DNA of 64,000 nucleotides from an uncultured Eubacteriales bacterium (GTDB taxonomy: Bacteria; Bacillota; Clostridia; Oscillospirales; CAG-272), in the NCBI GenBank assembly GCA_934467415.1, contig CAKSLQ010000004.1:124001-188000 (forward strand), written 5' to 3'. Position numbers and translations under genes: made by a program. This document shows, piece after piece, positions 33,413-42,162 of the stretch. The first letter of the stretch is position 1. Every line of letters starts with the position of its first letter. The notes beneath the pieces were generated by a model, which saw nothing but the letters and a program-made list of their open reading frames with translations, was not told the DNA's origin and made no database searches.

Positions 33413-34726
33413 TCTGATAAACTCGTCGTAGATGGCCTTGACCGTCTTCTCGTAGTCCGCCTCTTCCACGCCGATGATGATGTTCAGCTCACTCGAGCCC
33501 TGGTCGATGGTGCGGATGTTGATGCCGGCGCGGCTGACTGCGTTGAAGATGCGCGCCGCCGTACCTTTTGAGCGCGCCATGCCGCGGCCCACGATGGCGA
33601 TCAGCGCAAGGCCGTCTTCAATGCCGACGGCGTCCGGCGTGGTCTTCAGGCAGATGCTGCGCACGATCTGGTCGCGGATCGTGTCGATGTAGGCGGTGTT
33701 GACCACCACGCTCATCGTGTCGATGCCGGAGGGCAGATGCTCAAACGGAATGTTGAAGTCCTCAAGCACGGACAGCACCTTGCGGCCGAAGCCGATCTCG
33801 GCGTTCATCAGGTCCTTTTCGATGTTGATGACCGAGAAGCCTTTTTTGCCCGCGATGCCGGTGACGACATCGTCCGAGGAATACTCCGACGTGGTGGCGA
33901 CAATCATCGTGCCGCGGTCGGTGGGGGCATTGGTGTTTTTGATGTTGATCGGGATCCCCGCAAAGCGAACCGGGAAGATCGCTTCCTCGTGCAGTACGGT
34001 CGCGCCCATGTAGGAAAGCTCGCGCAGCTCGCGGTAGGTGATGGTCTCGATCGTCTTCGGATGGTCCACGATGCGGGGGTCTGCCATGAGGAAGCCCGAG
34101 ACATCCGTCCAGTTCTCGTAGACGTCGGCGTGGACGGCGCGGGCCACGATGGAACCGGTCACGTCGGAGCCGCCGCGCGAAAAGGTCTTGATCGTCCCGT
34201 TCGGCATGGAGCCGTAGAAGCCGGGGATGACGGCCTGCTTGTGGTTGCGCAGGATGGCGGAGAGCGTCACGTTGGTGCGGTCCGCGTCAAACGTGCCGTT
34301 ATCCTGAAAATAGATCACGGTCGCGGCGTCGATAAAATCGAAGCCGAGGTAATTTGCGAGAATGATGCCGTTCAGGTATTCGCCGCGGCTTGCCGCATAG
34401 TCGCGGCCGGGCTGGTGCATGAATGCGCCCTTGATGCGGTCGTACTCCTTCGTCATGTCCAGCGACAGGCCGAGGTCGGCGATGATCGCCTCGTAGCGCT
34501 CGATGATGCGGTCGAAATCCGCGTCGAATTCCTCGCCGCGCATGGCCTTTTCAAAGCAGGCGTAGAGCATATCGGTGACTTTGGAGTCGTCCTTTGTGCG
34601 TTTGCCGGGGGCGGAGGGCACAACATATCGTCTGGCGGGGTCTTCGCGGATGATCTCGGCCACTTTGCGGAAGTGTTCCGCATCGGCGAGTGAAGAGCCG
34701 CCGAATTTGATGACTTTAACTTGCAT
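33410..34726 (-). CDS. lysC: Aspartate kinase
   Basis: A 438-aa aspartokinase, first step of lysine, threonine and methionine synthesis. The kinase domain opens VIKFGGSSLADAEHF and has SRGGSDVTGSIVA. Two C-terminal ACT domains (about 300-438, with VGIEDGLALIAIVGRGM and INIRTIDQGSSELNIIIGV) point to feedback inhibition by an end product. A perfect housekeeping promoter lies 37 nt upstream. The leader is too short for a lysine riboswitch. No other lysine-pathway gene is nearby. Confidence 0.95.
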   Translation of the reverse strand: MQVKVIKFGGSSLADAEHFRKVAEIIREDPARRYVVPSAPGKRTKDDSKVTDMLYACFEKAMRGEEFDADFDRIIERYEAIIADLGLSLDMTKEYDRIKGAFMHQPGRDYAASRGEYLNGIILANYLGFDFIDAATVIYFQDNGTFDADRTNVTLSAILRNHKQAVIPGFYGSMPNGTIKTFSRGGSDVTGSIVARAVHADVYENWTDVSGFLMADPRIVDHPKTIETITYRELRELSYMGATVLHEEAIFPVRFAGIPINIKNTNAPTDRGTMIVATTSEYSSDDVVTGIAGKKGFSVINIEKDLMNAEIGFGRKVLSVLEDFNIPFEHLPSGIDTMSVVVNTAYIDTIRDQIVRSICLKTTPDAVGIEDGLALIAIVGRGMARSKGTAARIFNAVSRAGINIRTIDQGSSELNIIIGVEEADYEKTVKAIYDEFIR

Positions 34727-34762
34727 TTCGGTCTCCTTGCTGGGAAATAGGTCTCATTCAAT

Positions 34763-34791
34763 ATTATATGTAGGAAGAAAGCGGGTGTCAA
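34763..34791 (-). promoter_or_regulatory. lysC promoter, full consensus
   Basis: On the minus strand TTGACA (34786-34791), 17-nt spacer, TATAAT (34763-34768). It starts 10 nt after the stop codon of the ABC transporter gene, so lysC is an independent unit. Confidence 0.9.
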
Positions 34792-34800
34792 GCCGCAAAA

Positions 34801-36675
34801 TCAACAGTTTTCGAGATACTTCTCGGCTTGCAGTGTAAAGAGTTTATAATACGCGCCGCCTTTTTCCATCAGGGTCTTGTGATCGCCTTCCTCGATGATC
34901 CGGCCGCGCTGCATAACGATGATGTCGTCGGCGTCGGTCGCGGAGGAGAGGCGGTGCGAGACGAAGACGGTGGTCTTGCCCGCGCGCAGCGTGTCAAACT
35001 GGCGGAAAATCTCCGCCTCGGCCATCGGGTCGAGCGAGGCGGTCGGCTCGTCGAGGATCAGGATCTCCGCATCCTTGTAGAACGCGCGTGCGATCGAGAC
35101 CTTCTGCCACTGGCCGATCGAGAGATCGACGGCGTCGTCCTCGAAGAAGCGCATCAGCGGGGTGTCGTAGCCGCGCGGCAGCCTTTCGATGAATTCATCG
35201 GCGCAGCTCTGTTTGGCCGCATATTCCAGCCGTGCTTCGTCCATGGGGCGCGATGCGTCGCCGAACGTGATGTTCTCCCGCAGGGAGACCGCGTATTTCG
35301 CGAAGTCCTGAAAGACGATGCCGAAGAGGTCGTAAAGCATGTCCACATCGTATTCTTTGATGTCCGTGCCGTCGAGCAGGATCTCACCCTCGGTCGGGTC
35401 GTACAGTCGGGTCATCAGCTTGATGAGCGTGGTTTTGCCCGCGCCGTTCAGGCCGACAAGCACATAGGATTTGCCGCCCTCCAGCTTGAAGCTGACGTGG
35501 TCGATCACGCGGGTGTCTGTACCCGGATAGGCAAAGCTGACGTCGCGGAATTCGATCGTGTGCGGAACGCCGGTCTCCGGCTTTCGCGGCGGGTTGACCG
35601 ACGGTACGATGGTGGGTACGACCTTGAGGTAGTCGATCATGTTGTCGATGAACAGCGTGCCCTCGTAGATGGTGGAGGAGCTGGAGACCAGCGTGGCAAT
35701 GCCGCCGAGAACGGAGGTCAGCGCCCCGGTGTAGATGGTGTAGTCGCCGACGGGCATGCTGTCGAAGCAGACTTTGTAAGCGATGAACAGGAAGAATGCG
35801 CAGTTGACCAGCGACGACGCGATGTGGACGAGGATGTGCAGCAGGTCTTCCCGCAGATAGATGCGCTTCAGCCCTTTGTAGTAGGCCTTGAACAAGGTCT
35901 TATAGCGGTCGATGAAGATGTCGTGCAGGCGCAGCAGCTTGACCTCTTTGACCTGATCCTTGTTGGTCAGAATGTTTGCGCAGTAGTTCATCTGCCGCCG
36001 CTCGTTGGTGTGTGCCTTGACATACTTGAAGGAAATCTTCTTGTACTTGAAGTTGATAACGGCGGAGGGGAGGCTCAGCAGGATAACGCCGAGCGGAATC
36101 AGCGGGCTGATCGCGCCGAGCAGCACCGTGAAGCTCACGGTGCTGATGAGCTTGCTGAAGAAGGTCAGCGTCGCGTTGATGATGGAGACCGGGCGGGAGG
36201 AAGCTTCGACGCTCGCGTTTTCCAGCTTCTCATAGAAAGACGGCAGGTCGAAGTTGGCGAGATCGACCTCTTTGGCCTTTTCGGCCAGCACGGTCTTGAT
36301 ATGCCCCGTGACCAGCAGCCCGGCAAGGTGGGTCATCGTCCCGCTGAGGCGCGTGGTCACGCGCGACAGGATCATGTAGGCGAACTGGAGACACAGCAGA
36401 AAGACGATACGCCCGAGATTCTCGACGGTGTGCGTCCCCGCGATCTCGACCAGAATGTTGATGAGATTGCCCGCAATGAACGCCTGTACCAGCGGGAATA
36501 CGCCGTCCAGCACGCTCAGGGCGACCATGCCGCAGAGCAGGGCGGGGTTGGCGTCCCGGACCAGCCGGACGATGAAAAGCAGATGCCCGAGCGCGGATCT
36601 GATTTTCTGCGGGAGCGGTTCGGTGCGGATGCGTTCTTCATTGATGTTGGAAGCGCGGCGACCGGAATAACCCAT
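34801..36675 (-). CDS. ABC exporter, fused membrane and ATPase domains
   Basis: A 624-aa half-transporter that would work as a dimer. The membrane domain (about 30-340) has roughly six hydrophobic segments. The ATPase domain begins at IEFRDVSFAYPG, with Walker A GLNGAGKTTLIKL, Q-loop IVFQDFAKYAVS, signature LSIGQWQKVSIARAF (a variant of LSGGQ), Walker B ILILDEPTASLDP and the H-loop VSHRLSSATDADD. The LS-GQWQ type is common in exporters of peptides and lipids of unknown substrate. ATG 36675 follows GAGGTGTG. Single-gene unit. Confidence 0.92.
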   Translation of the reverse strand: MGYSGRRASNINEERIRTEPLPQKIRSALGHLLFIVRLVRDANPALLCGMVALSVLDGVFPLVQAFIAGNLINILVEIAGTHTVENLGRIVFLLCLQFAYMILSRVTTRLSGTMTHLAGLLVTGHIKTVLAEKAKEVDLANFDLPSFYEKLENASVEASSRPVSIINATLTFFSKLISTVSFTVLLGAISPLIPLGVILLSLPSAVINFKYKKISFKYVKAHTNERRQMNYCANILTNKDQVKEVKLLRLHDIFIDRYKTLFKAYYKGLKRIYLREDLLHILVHIASSLVNCAFFLFIAYKVCFDSMPVGDYTIYTGALTSVLGGIATLVSSSSTIYEGTLFIDNMIDYLKVVPTIVPSVNPPRKPETGVPHTIEFRDVSFAYPGTDTRVIDHVSFKLEGGKSYVLVGLNGAGKTTLIKLMTRLYDPTEGEILLDGTDIKEYDVDMLYDLFGIVFQDFAKYAVSLRENITFGDASRPMDEARLEYAAKQSCADEFIERLPRGYDTPLMRFFEDDAVDLSIGQWQKVSIARAFYKDAEILILDEPTASLDPMAEAEIFRQFDTLRAGKTTVFVSHRLSSATDADDIIVMQRGRIIEEGDHKTLMEKGGAYYKLFTLQAEKYLENC

Positions 36676-36709
36676 GCGGACACACCTCGGAATTACAAGA
36701 TTATTTACC

Positions 36710-36738
36710 ATTATATCATATCGCGGCGGGGAATACAA
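36710..36738 (-). promoter_or_regulatory. ABC exporter promoter
   Basis: On the minus strand TTGTAT (36733-36738), 17-nt spacer, TATAAT (36710-36715), about 35 nt before the gene. Confidence 0.7.
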
Positions 36739-36754
36739 GTTTTTTCGGAAGTCC

Positions 36755-36783
36755 TTGCAATCCGCACGCATTTCAGTTACAAT
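36755..36783 (+). promoter_or_regulatory. Promoter of the DUF1015 gene
   Basis: TTGCAA (36755-36760), 17-nt spacer, TACAAT (36778-36783), back to back with the ABC exporter promoter. Confidence 0.7.
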
Positions 36784-36815
36784 AGAAATATATAAGGTTT
36801 CGGTGAGGTGCGGAT

Positions 36816-38060
36816 ATGGAACAGCAGAGGTGCTTTGGCAAGGCGGATATTCTTCTGCCGGATTTTATCGGAGATGCGGAGGCCTGCCGGAAGTGGGCGG
36901 TCATCGCCTGCGACCAGTTTACGGGTGAGCCGGAATACTGGGAGAAGGTCGGGCAGATCGTCGGCGACGCGCCGAGTACACTGCGCATGATCCTGCCCGA
37001 GGCATTCCTCGGCGGCGACAACACGGCGCGGCTTGCGGCGATTGCGGAGGCAATGCGGGATTACCGCAAAAACCTGCTCCGCACCTATCGGAACGCGCTG
37101 ATCTACGTGCGCCGCACGCAGTCGGACGGCAAGGTGCGCCGCGGCATTGTCGGCACGGTCGATCTTGAGCGCTATGACTATGCGGTCGGTTCGACGTCGC
37201 CCGTGCGTGCAACAGAGGGCACGGTGCTTGAGCGCATTCCGCCGCGCGTGGCCGTCCGCCGCGCCGCCACGCTGGAAGCGCCGCATGTCATGCTGCTTGC
37301 GGACGATCCCGCCGACACGGTGATCGGGGCGCTTGAGGCCGCGCATAAAAGCCTGCCGAAGCTCTACGACTTTGACCTGATGCTGGGCGGCGGACGGCTC
37401 GAGGGCTATCTGATTGCAGACGCGGCGGCAGATGCGGTGCTTGACCGTATGCGGGCGCTTTTTGCAGGCAACGGATCAAGCCTCAAGCTGGCCGTCGGCG
37501 ACGGCAACCACTCGCTGGCCAGCGCCAAGGCGCGCTACGAGGAGGTCAAGGCACGGATCGGTGAGGAGGCCGCGCGGCAGGACCCGCTGCGCTATGCGCT
37601 CTGCGAGGTGGTCAATCTGCACGACGACGCGCTGGAATTTGAGCCGATCTACCGCCTGGTGAAGACCGATGCGCCGGAGGCACTGATCGACGCGCTGCGC
37701 GCGTTCGGCGCTTCCTGCGCACCCGGCGCTCAGACGGTCGAGTGCGTCGGCGCAAGGCAATGCTTCCGTATCCCGCTCGGCGCGGGGACGCACACGCTCA
37801 CGGTCGGCACGCTTCAGCGCTTCCTCGATGACTACGCTGCCTCCCACCCCGGCGTCACGGTGGACTACATCCACGGCAGAGAATCGCTGATGCGGCTGGC
37901 GGCGGCACCGGGGCACGTCGGTTTTCTCTTCGACGGCATGGGCAAGGAGGAACTGTTCCCGGCCGTTGCACGGTGCGGCGCGCTGCCGCGCAAGACCTTT
38001 TCCATGGGACACGCCGAGGACAAGCGCTACTATATGGAGTGTCGGGAAATCGCACGGTAA
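36816..38060 (+). CDS. DUF1015 family protein
   Basis: A 414-aa soluble protein of the DUF1015 family, whose biochemical role is unknown. Recognised by the N-terminal RKWAVIACDQFTGEPEYW, the central GDGNHSLASAKARYEEVK and the C-terminal region with GFLFDGMGKEELF. Several Asp/His clusters hint at metal binding, but this is unproven. The ribosome-binding site is GAGGTG. Divergent from the ABC exporter and followed by a strong terminator, so it is a single-gene unit. Confidence 0.85.
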   Translation: MEQQRCFGKADILLPDFIGDAEACRKWAVIACDQFTGEPEYWEKVGQIVGDAPSTLRMILPEAFLGGDNTARLAAIAEAMRDYRKNLLRTYRNALIYVRRTQSDGKVRRGIVGTVDLERYDYAVGSTSPVRATEGTVLERIPPRVAVRRAATLEAPHVMLLADDPADTVIGALEAAHKSLPKLYDFDLMLGGGRLEGYLIADAAADAVLDRMRALFAGNGSSLKLAVGDGNHSLASAKARYEEVKARIGEEAARQDPLRYALCEVVNLHDDALEFEPIYRLVKTDAPEALIDALRAFGASCAPGAQTVECVGARQCFRIPLGAGTHTLTVGTLQRFLDDYAASHPGVTVDYIHGRESLMRLAAAPGHVGFLFDGMGKEELFPAVARCGALPRKTFSMGHAEDKRYYMECREIAR

Positions 38061-38074
38061 AACAGGCAATGACG

Positions 38075-38107
38075 AAAAGCGAACGGGAATATTCCCGTTC
38101 GCTTTTT
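38075..38107 (+). terminator. Terminator after the DUF1015 gene
   Basis: A 16-bp perfect palindromic stem (38075-38090 / 38091-38106) followed by T. Confidence 0.9.
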
Positions 38108-38193
38108 CATATGCTTTTCTTACAAAATAATTGTGCAGAAGGCGACAGCGTTTTGCGTCCGCGCGGCGTACAATGTCCCCGTGAGGTGATCGT

Positions 38194-39048
38194 ATGGTTC
38201 GCGTGATTTATGGGGACGTGCTGCTGCTGGTGGATTTCTGCATGAATTGCTTCGCGCTTTACATAACGGCCTATTTTATCCGCCGTCGCGTGAAGACGCT
38301 GTGCCTTGTCGGTGCGGCGCTTGTCGGCGGCATCTACAATATTGCGTCGGTTTATCTGAACACCGATAATCTGCTCTCCCGGCTGACCGCCGCCGCGGTC
38401 GGGGTGCTGATGTGCTATATCGCATTCGGCGGCTGTCACTTCGTGCGCGCCGTGCTGACCTTTTTCGCCGTGTCGGCGCTCATCGGCGGGTTGATGTACG
38501 GCGTGTATTTCCTCTTCGGCAGTTATCACAGCGACCTGTTCGGCAATGCTCGCGGCTATGCCTATACGCACATCCCGCTTCGGATGTTTGCAGCGCTCGC
38601 TGGGGTCAGCTTCGTGCTTGCGCTGATCTTTTCGCGGCTCGGGCGGGATGTCACCGACCGGCGCGAGGCGCTCGTTACGGTCACGACCGCACAGGGGTGC
38701 AGGCAATTTGATCTGCTGCTGGATTCCGGCAACCTCGTCCGCGAGCCGATCAGCGGCAAGTATGTGGTGATCGTCAGTCTGGCCGCCGCCGCGCCGCTGC
38801 TCACCGACGAGGAGCGGCGCGCGCTGCAAAGCGGGGATGCCGACTGCCTTCTGCGCCGCCGCTTCCGTCTGATCTGCGCACGCGGCATGGACGGCACACC
38901 GCACACACTCTACGGCTTCGTGCCGGACAGCATCGTTTACGCCGACGGCAAAAGGTCGGTAAAGCTGGATGCCTATATCGCCGTCACGCCGACCGAAACC
39001 GGCTTTTCCGGCTTCGAGGGCATCGCGCATCCCTCGGTCATTGCATAG
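38194..39048 (+). CDS. spoIIGA: Sigma-E processing peptidase SpoIIGA
   Basis: A 284-aa membrane-bound aspartic protease that removes the pro-sequence of SigE in the mother cell after a signal from the forespore. Five membrane segments fill residues 5-150, and the C-terminal protease domain has LLLDSGNLV with the catalytic D177. The end is EGIAHPSVIA. It is followed by sigE after 11 nt, the operon known from all spore formers. Upstream lies a TACAAT (38171-38176) and a weak 0A-box-like GGCGACA, but no convincing promoter. Confidence 0.96.
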   Translation: MVRVIYGDVLLLVDFCMNCFALYITAYFIRRRVKTLCLVGAALVGGIYNIASVYLNTDNLLSRLTAAAVGVLMCYIAFGGCHFVRAVLTFFAVSALIGGLMYGVYFLFGSYHSDLFGNARGYAYTHIPLRMFAALAGVSFVLALIFSRLGRDVTDRREALVTVTTAQGCRQFDLLLDSGNLVREPISGKYVVIVSLAAAAPLLTDEERRALQSGDADCLLRRRFRLICARGMDGTPHTLYGFVPDSIVYADGKRSVKLDAYIAVTPTETGFSGFEGIAHPSVIA

Positions 39049-39059
39049 GAGGTAACACC

Positions 39060-39776
39060 GTGAAGAATTTTCTGATCCGCCTGAAGCTGTTTTTTATCCG
39101 CCTGAAGCTGAAAATCGTGCATTCCTACGATTCGACCTTCTACGTCAACGGCGCGGATACGCTGCCGCCGCCGCTCGCGGCCGAGGCGGAGAGCGAGGCA
39201 CTGCGCACGGCGCCGTATAACAGCCAAAGCCGCAGTCTGCTCATCGAGCACAATCTGCGTCTCGTCGTCTACATCGCCAAAAAGTTTGAGAGCACCGGCA
39301 TCGGCATCGAGGATCTGGTCTCCATCGGCACCATCGGCTTAATTAAGGCGATCAATACATTTAAGGCGGAGAAAAACAATAAGCTTGCGACCTATGCGTC
39401 ACGCTGCATCGAGAACGAGATCCTGATGTACATCCGCAAAAACAGCGCGCGCCGCTGCGAGATCTCGATCGAAGAGCCGCTCAGCGTGGACTGGGACGGC
39501 AACGAGCTGCTGCTCTCGGATGTGCTGGGCAGCGACGAGGATATGGTCTACCGCAATCTCGAAAGCAGCGAGGAAAAACGCGTGCTGCGCACGGCAGTCG
39601 AGAGCCTGTGCCCGCGCGAGCGGCTGATCGTTGAGCTGCGCTACGGCCTCGGCGGCGGCGGGGAAAAAACGCAGAAGGAAGTCGCCGACATGCTCGGTAT
39701 CTCCCAGTCGTATATCTCCAGACTTGAGAAAAAGATCATATCGCGGCTGAAATGCGAGGTCGGCAGCAAGATTTAG
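39060..39776 (+). CDS. sigE: RNA polymerase sporulation sigma factor SigE
   Basis: A 238-aa mother-cell sigma factor made as an inactive precursor. The first 25-30 residues are the hydrophobic/basic pro-sequence (MKNFLIRLKLFFIRLKLKIV). Region 2 has NLRLVVYIAKKFESTGIG and GTIGLIKAINTFK; region 4 ends GISQSYISRLEKKIISRL. The start is GTG with AGGAGGTAA upstream. sigG, which often follows, is absent here; rpmE comes next. The yqfC promoter in this window is a likely target. Confidence 0.97.
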   Translation: MKNFLIRLKLFFIRLKLKIVHSYDSTFYVNGADTLPPPLAAEAESEALRTAPYNSQSRSLLIEHNLRLVVYIAKKFESTGIGIEDLVSIGTIGLIKAINTFKAEKNNKLATYASRCIENEILMYIRKNSARRCEISIEEPLSVDWDGNELLLSDVLGSDEDMVYRNLESSEEKRVLRTAVESLCPRERLIVELRYGLGGGGEKTQKEVADMLGISQSYISRLEKKIISRLKCEVGSKI

Positions 39777-39798
39777 CGAAAAAAGTTTTCAAAAGCAC

Positions 39799-39827
39799 TT
39801 GATTTTTCGAAAAACATATGGTATCAT
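39799..39827 (+). promoter_or_regulatory. rpmE promoter
   Basis: TTGATT (39799-39804), 17-nt spacer, TATCAT (39822-39827) with TGG just before the -10. Confidence 0.7.
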
Positions 39828-39866
39828 AGGACGTACTGTGATTACGAGTGTAATGAGGTGAGAAAA

Positions 39867-40070
39867 ATGAAACAGGGTATTCATCCGGAATATAATGTTG
39901 TTACCGTAAAGTGCGCGTGCGGCGCAGAATACACCACGCGTTCCACCAAGAACGATGTTAAGGTTGAAATCTGCTCCAAGTGCCATCCTTTCTTCACGGG
40001 CAAGCAGAAGTTCGTTGATGCCGGCGGACGCGTTGACAAGTTCAAGAAGCGTCTCAGCATGGTGAAGTAA
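39867..40070 (+). CDS. rpmE: 50S ribosomal protein L31, zinc-binding form
   Basis: A 67-aa L31. The cysteines of VKCACGAEYTT and ICSKCHPFFTG make it the zinc-containing type. ATG 39867 fits the family start MKQGIHPEYN and has TGAGGTGAG upstream; an in-frame GTG three codons earlier is rejected. Single-gene unit. Confidence 0.97.
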   Translation: MKQGIHPEYNVVTVKCACGAEYTTRSTKNDVKVEICSKCHPFFTGKQKFVDAGGRVDKFKKRLSMVK

Positions 40071-40090
40071 TCGACAAATCGGCTTGAAAC

Positions 40091-40131
40091 GGGTAAGTGA
40101 ACGCTTTGCGGTCATTTACCCTTTTGTTTTT
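40091..40131 (+). terminator. Terminator after rpmE
   Basis: Stem GGGTAAGTGA / TCATTTACCC (one G-T pair) with a loop of about 12 nt followed by TTTTGTTTTT. Confidence 0.75.
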
Positions 40132-40144
40132 GCACGGAGGTTTC

Positions 40145-41398
40145 ATGAACGAACAAATCATTTCGGACGCGATTCTGGTCGGCGTGGCGAAGAAGGGCGG
40201 CGACGGCGGTGAGTGCGAGCGCAGTCTTGATGAGCTGGAGCGCCTGCTTGACACGGCGGGCGGCAGGACCTTTGCGAAGATGATCCAGTCCAAGGAGAGC
40301 GAAAATCCGAAGACCTGCATCGGCAGCGGCAAGCTGGAGGAGCTGAAAACGCTTTGCAGCGGCAACGACATTCATCTGGTCGTGTTTGATACCGAGCTGT
40401 CGCCCTCGCAGATCCGCAACATCGAGGACGCGCTCGACGATGTGGACGTTATCGACCGCAGTATGCTGATACTGGATATTTTTGCGCTGCATGCCACGAC
40501 GGCGGAGGGCAAGCTCCAGGTCGAGCTGGCACAGCTCCGCTATACTGCGCCGCGCCTCATCGGCAAGGGCAAGCAGCTCTCTCGCCAGGAGGGGCGCATC
40601 GGCACGCGCGGCCCGGGCGAATCCAAGCTTGAGACCGACCGCCGCCATCTGGCGGCGCGTGCCGCCGCGCTGGAGGAGGCGCTCCGCGAGGTGGAACGCA
40701 CCCGCTCGACCATGCGCGCCGCCCGCGAGCGCAGCGGCCTCAAAAAGGTGGCCATCGTCGGCTATACCAACGCGGGCAAGTCCACACTGTTGAACCGGTT
40801 GACCGATGCAGGCGTGCTGGCCGAGAACAAGCTGTTCGCCACGCTCGATCCCACCACGCGCAGGCTGGAGCTGCCGGGCGGCACCGAGGTGCTGCTCTCG
40901 GACACGGTCGGCTTCATCCGCAAGCTGCCGCACCATCTGGTGCGCGCCTTCCGCTCCACGCTGGACGAGCTCCGCTATGCGGATATTCTCGTCGTGCTGG
41001 CCGATGCTTCGGACAGCGAATGCGCCGAGCAGCTCGGCGTGACAGACGCGCTGATCGCGCAGCTCGGTGCGAGGGACAAGCCTGTGCTGTACGCGTTCAA
41101 CAAGGCCGACCTCGCCGAGGACGGCATGGCGCTCATCAGCGGGACGGCGCAGAATGCCGTGTTCATCTCGGCCAAGACCGGCATGGGCATTGACCGCTTT
41201 CTCGACATGCTTGAGGTGCTGGCCACGGCGGGGACGCGCCGCTGTACGCTGCATATCCCGATGGCGGAGCAGAGCGTCTTAAACCAGCTTTACCGTTTTG
41301 CGACCGTGGAGGATGTGCGCTACGAGGCGGATCACGTCACGGCGACGGCGGTGCTGGACAGCCGCGCACAGGGCATGTTCAAAGATTATATGATATAA
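40145..41398 (+). CDS. hflX: GTPase HflX
   Basis: A 417-aa ribosome-associated GTPase that splits stalled ribosomes. The N-terminal domain has TCIGSGKLEEL and the glycine-rich linker IGTRGPGESKLETDRR. The G-domain starts VAIVGYTNAGKSTLLNRL, with DTVGFIRKLPHHLV and NKAD. ATG 40145 follows CGGAGGTT; the longer ORF start lies in the terminator. yigZ follows after 10 nt. Confidence 0.96.
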   Translation: MNEQIISDAILVGVAKKGGDGGECERSLDELERLLDTAGGRTFAKMIQSKESENPKTCIGSGKLEELKTLCSGNDIHLVVFDTELSPSQIRNIEDALDDVDVIDRSMLILDIFALHATTAEGKLQVELAQLRYTAPRLIGKGKQLSRQEGRIGTRGPGESKLETDRRHLAARAAALEEALREVERTRSTMRAARERSGLKKVAIVGYTNAGKSTLLNRLTDAGVLAENKLFATLDPTTRRLELPGGTEVLLSDTVGFIRKLPHHLVRAFRSTLDELRYADILVVLADASDSECAEQLGVTDALIAQLGARDKPVLYAFNKADLAEDGMALISGTAQNAVFISAKTGMGIDRFLDMLEVLATAGTRRCTLHIPMAEQSVLNQLYRFATVEDVRYEADHVTATAVLDSRAQGMFKDYMI

Positions 41399-41408
41399 GG
41401 AAGACAAG

Positions 41409-42047
41409 ATGAACGATTCTGTAAAACCGGAAAAGCCGTATGTCACGCTCGGCGGCGAGGGGACGGCCGCAATCGAGGAAAAACGATCGGAATTCATCGG
41501 CTGTGCCGCGCATGTGCAGAATGAAGCGGAGGCGCAGGATTTTGTAAAGAGCATCAAGGCGAAGCATCACGACGCGCGGCACAACGTCTTTGCCTATGTA
41601 CTCGGCGATACCGTGCAGCGCTACAGCGACGACGGCGAGCCGCAGGGGACGGCGGGCATTCCGGTGCTCGACGTGCTGCGCAAAAGCGGCGTGACCGACG
41701 CCTGCATCGTGGTCACGCGCTATTTCGGCGGCATTCTGCTCGGGGCGGGCGGCCTTGTGCGCGCCTACACGGCGGCGGCCAAGGCGGCGCTCGACGCGGC
41801 GGGGACGCTGACGATGGAGCGTCGCGCCGAGCTGCGGCTGCGCCTGTCCTATGCGGATTATCAGAAGCTCTCGGCCAAGCTTGACGCGCTCGGCGCGGTG
41901 ACGGACGCGGTGGATTTCGGCAGCGAAGTCACGCTTGACGTTGCGCTGAAAGTCGCGGAAAAAGACCGTTTTGCCGACGCCGTGCGGGAGCTGTTTGCGG
42001 GGCGCGTACCGGTCGAGGTGCGCGGTGAACGCTATGACGCGCGGTAA
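41409..42047 (+). CDS. yigZ: YigZ/IMPACT family protein
   Basis: A 212-aa protein of the UPF0029/IMPACT family. The signature block DDGEPQGTAGIPVLDVL and TRYFGGILLGAGGLVRAYTAAAK (split at GLVRAY) is complete. The C-terminal domain (about 140-205) is the ferredoxin-like DUF1949. Cellular role is not settled. Co-transcribed with hflX. Confidence 0.93.
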   Translation: MNDSVKPEKPYVTLGGEGTAAIEEKRSEFIGCAAHVQNEAEAQDFVKSIKAKHHDARHNVFAYVLGDTVQRYSDDGEPQGTAGIPVLDVLRKSGVTDACIVVTRYFGGILLGAGGLVRAYTAAAKAALDAAGTLTMERRAELRLRLSYADYQKLSAKLDALGAVTDAVDFGSEVTLDVALKVAEKDRFADAVRELFAGRVPVEVRGERYDAR

Positions 42048-42070
42048 AATCGAAAATTTCATAAAAAATG

Positions 42071-42104
42071 ACGCGCAAAAGAGGGATTTTCCTGTTTTGC
42101 GCGT
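42071..42104 (+). terminator. Terminator-like hairpin between yigZ and dgt
   Basis: Perfect arms ACGCGCAAAA / TTTTGCGCGT with a 14-nt loop. The plus-strand tail is only A/T-rich, without a T-run, so termination may be partial. Confidence 0.5.
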
Positions 42105-42162
42105 ATATTATTGTCGTAAATTATGCAAAACCGGATAGAACGAACGGAAAAGAGGGATATTT

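Noticed and set aside
34727..34762. Lysine or SAM riboswitch before lysC
   Set aside because: The promoter leaves a leader of only about 30 nt, too short for any riboswitch.
38120..38180. Spo0A boxes before spoIIGA
   Set aside because: Only weak matches (GGCGACA, TGCAGAA, each with two mismatches) and no -35/-10 pair at the spacing known for spoIIG were found; not strong enough for a feature.
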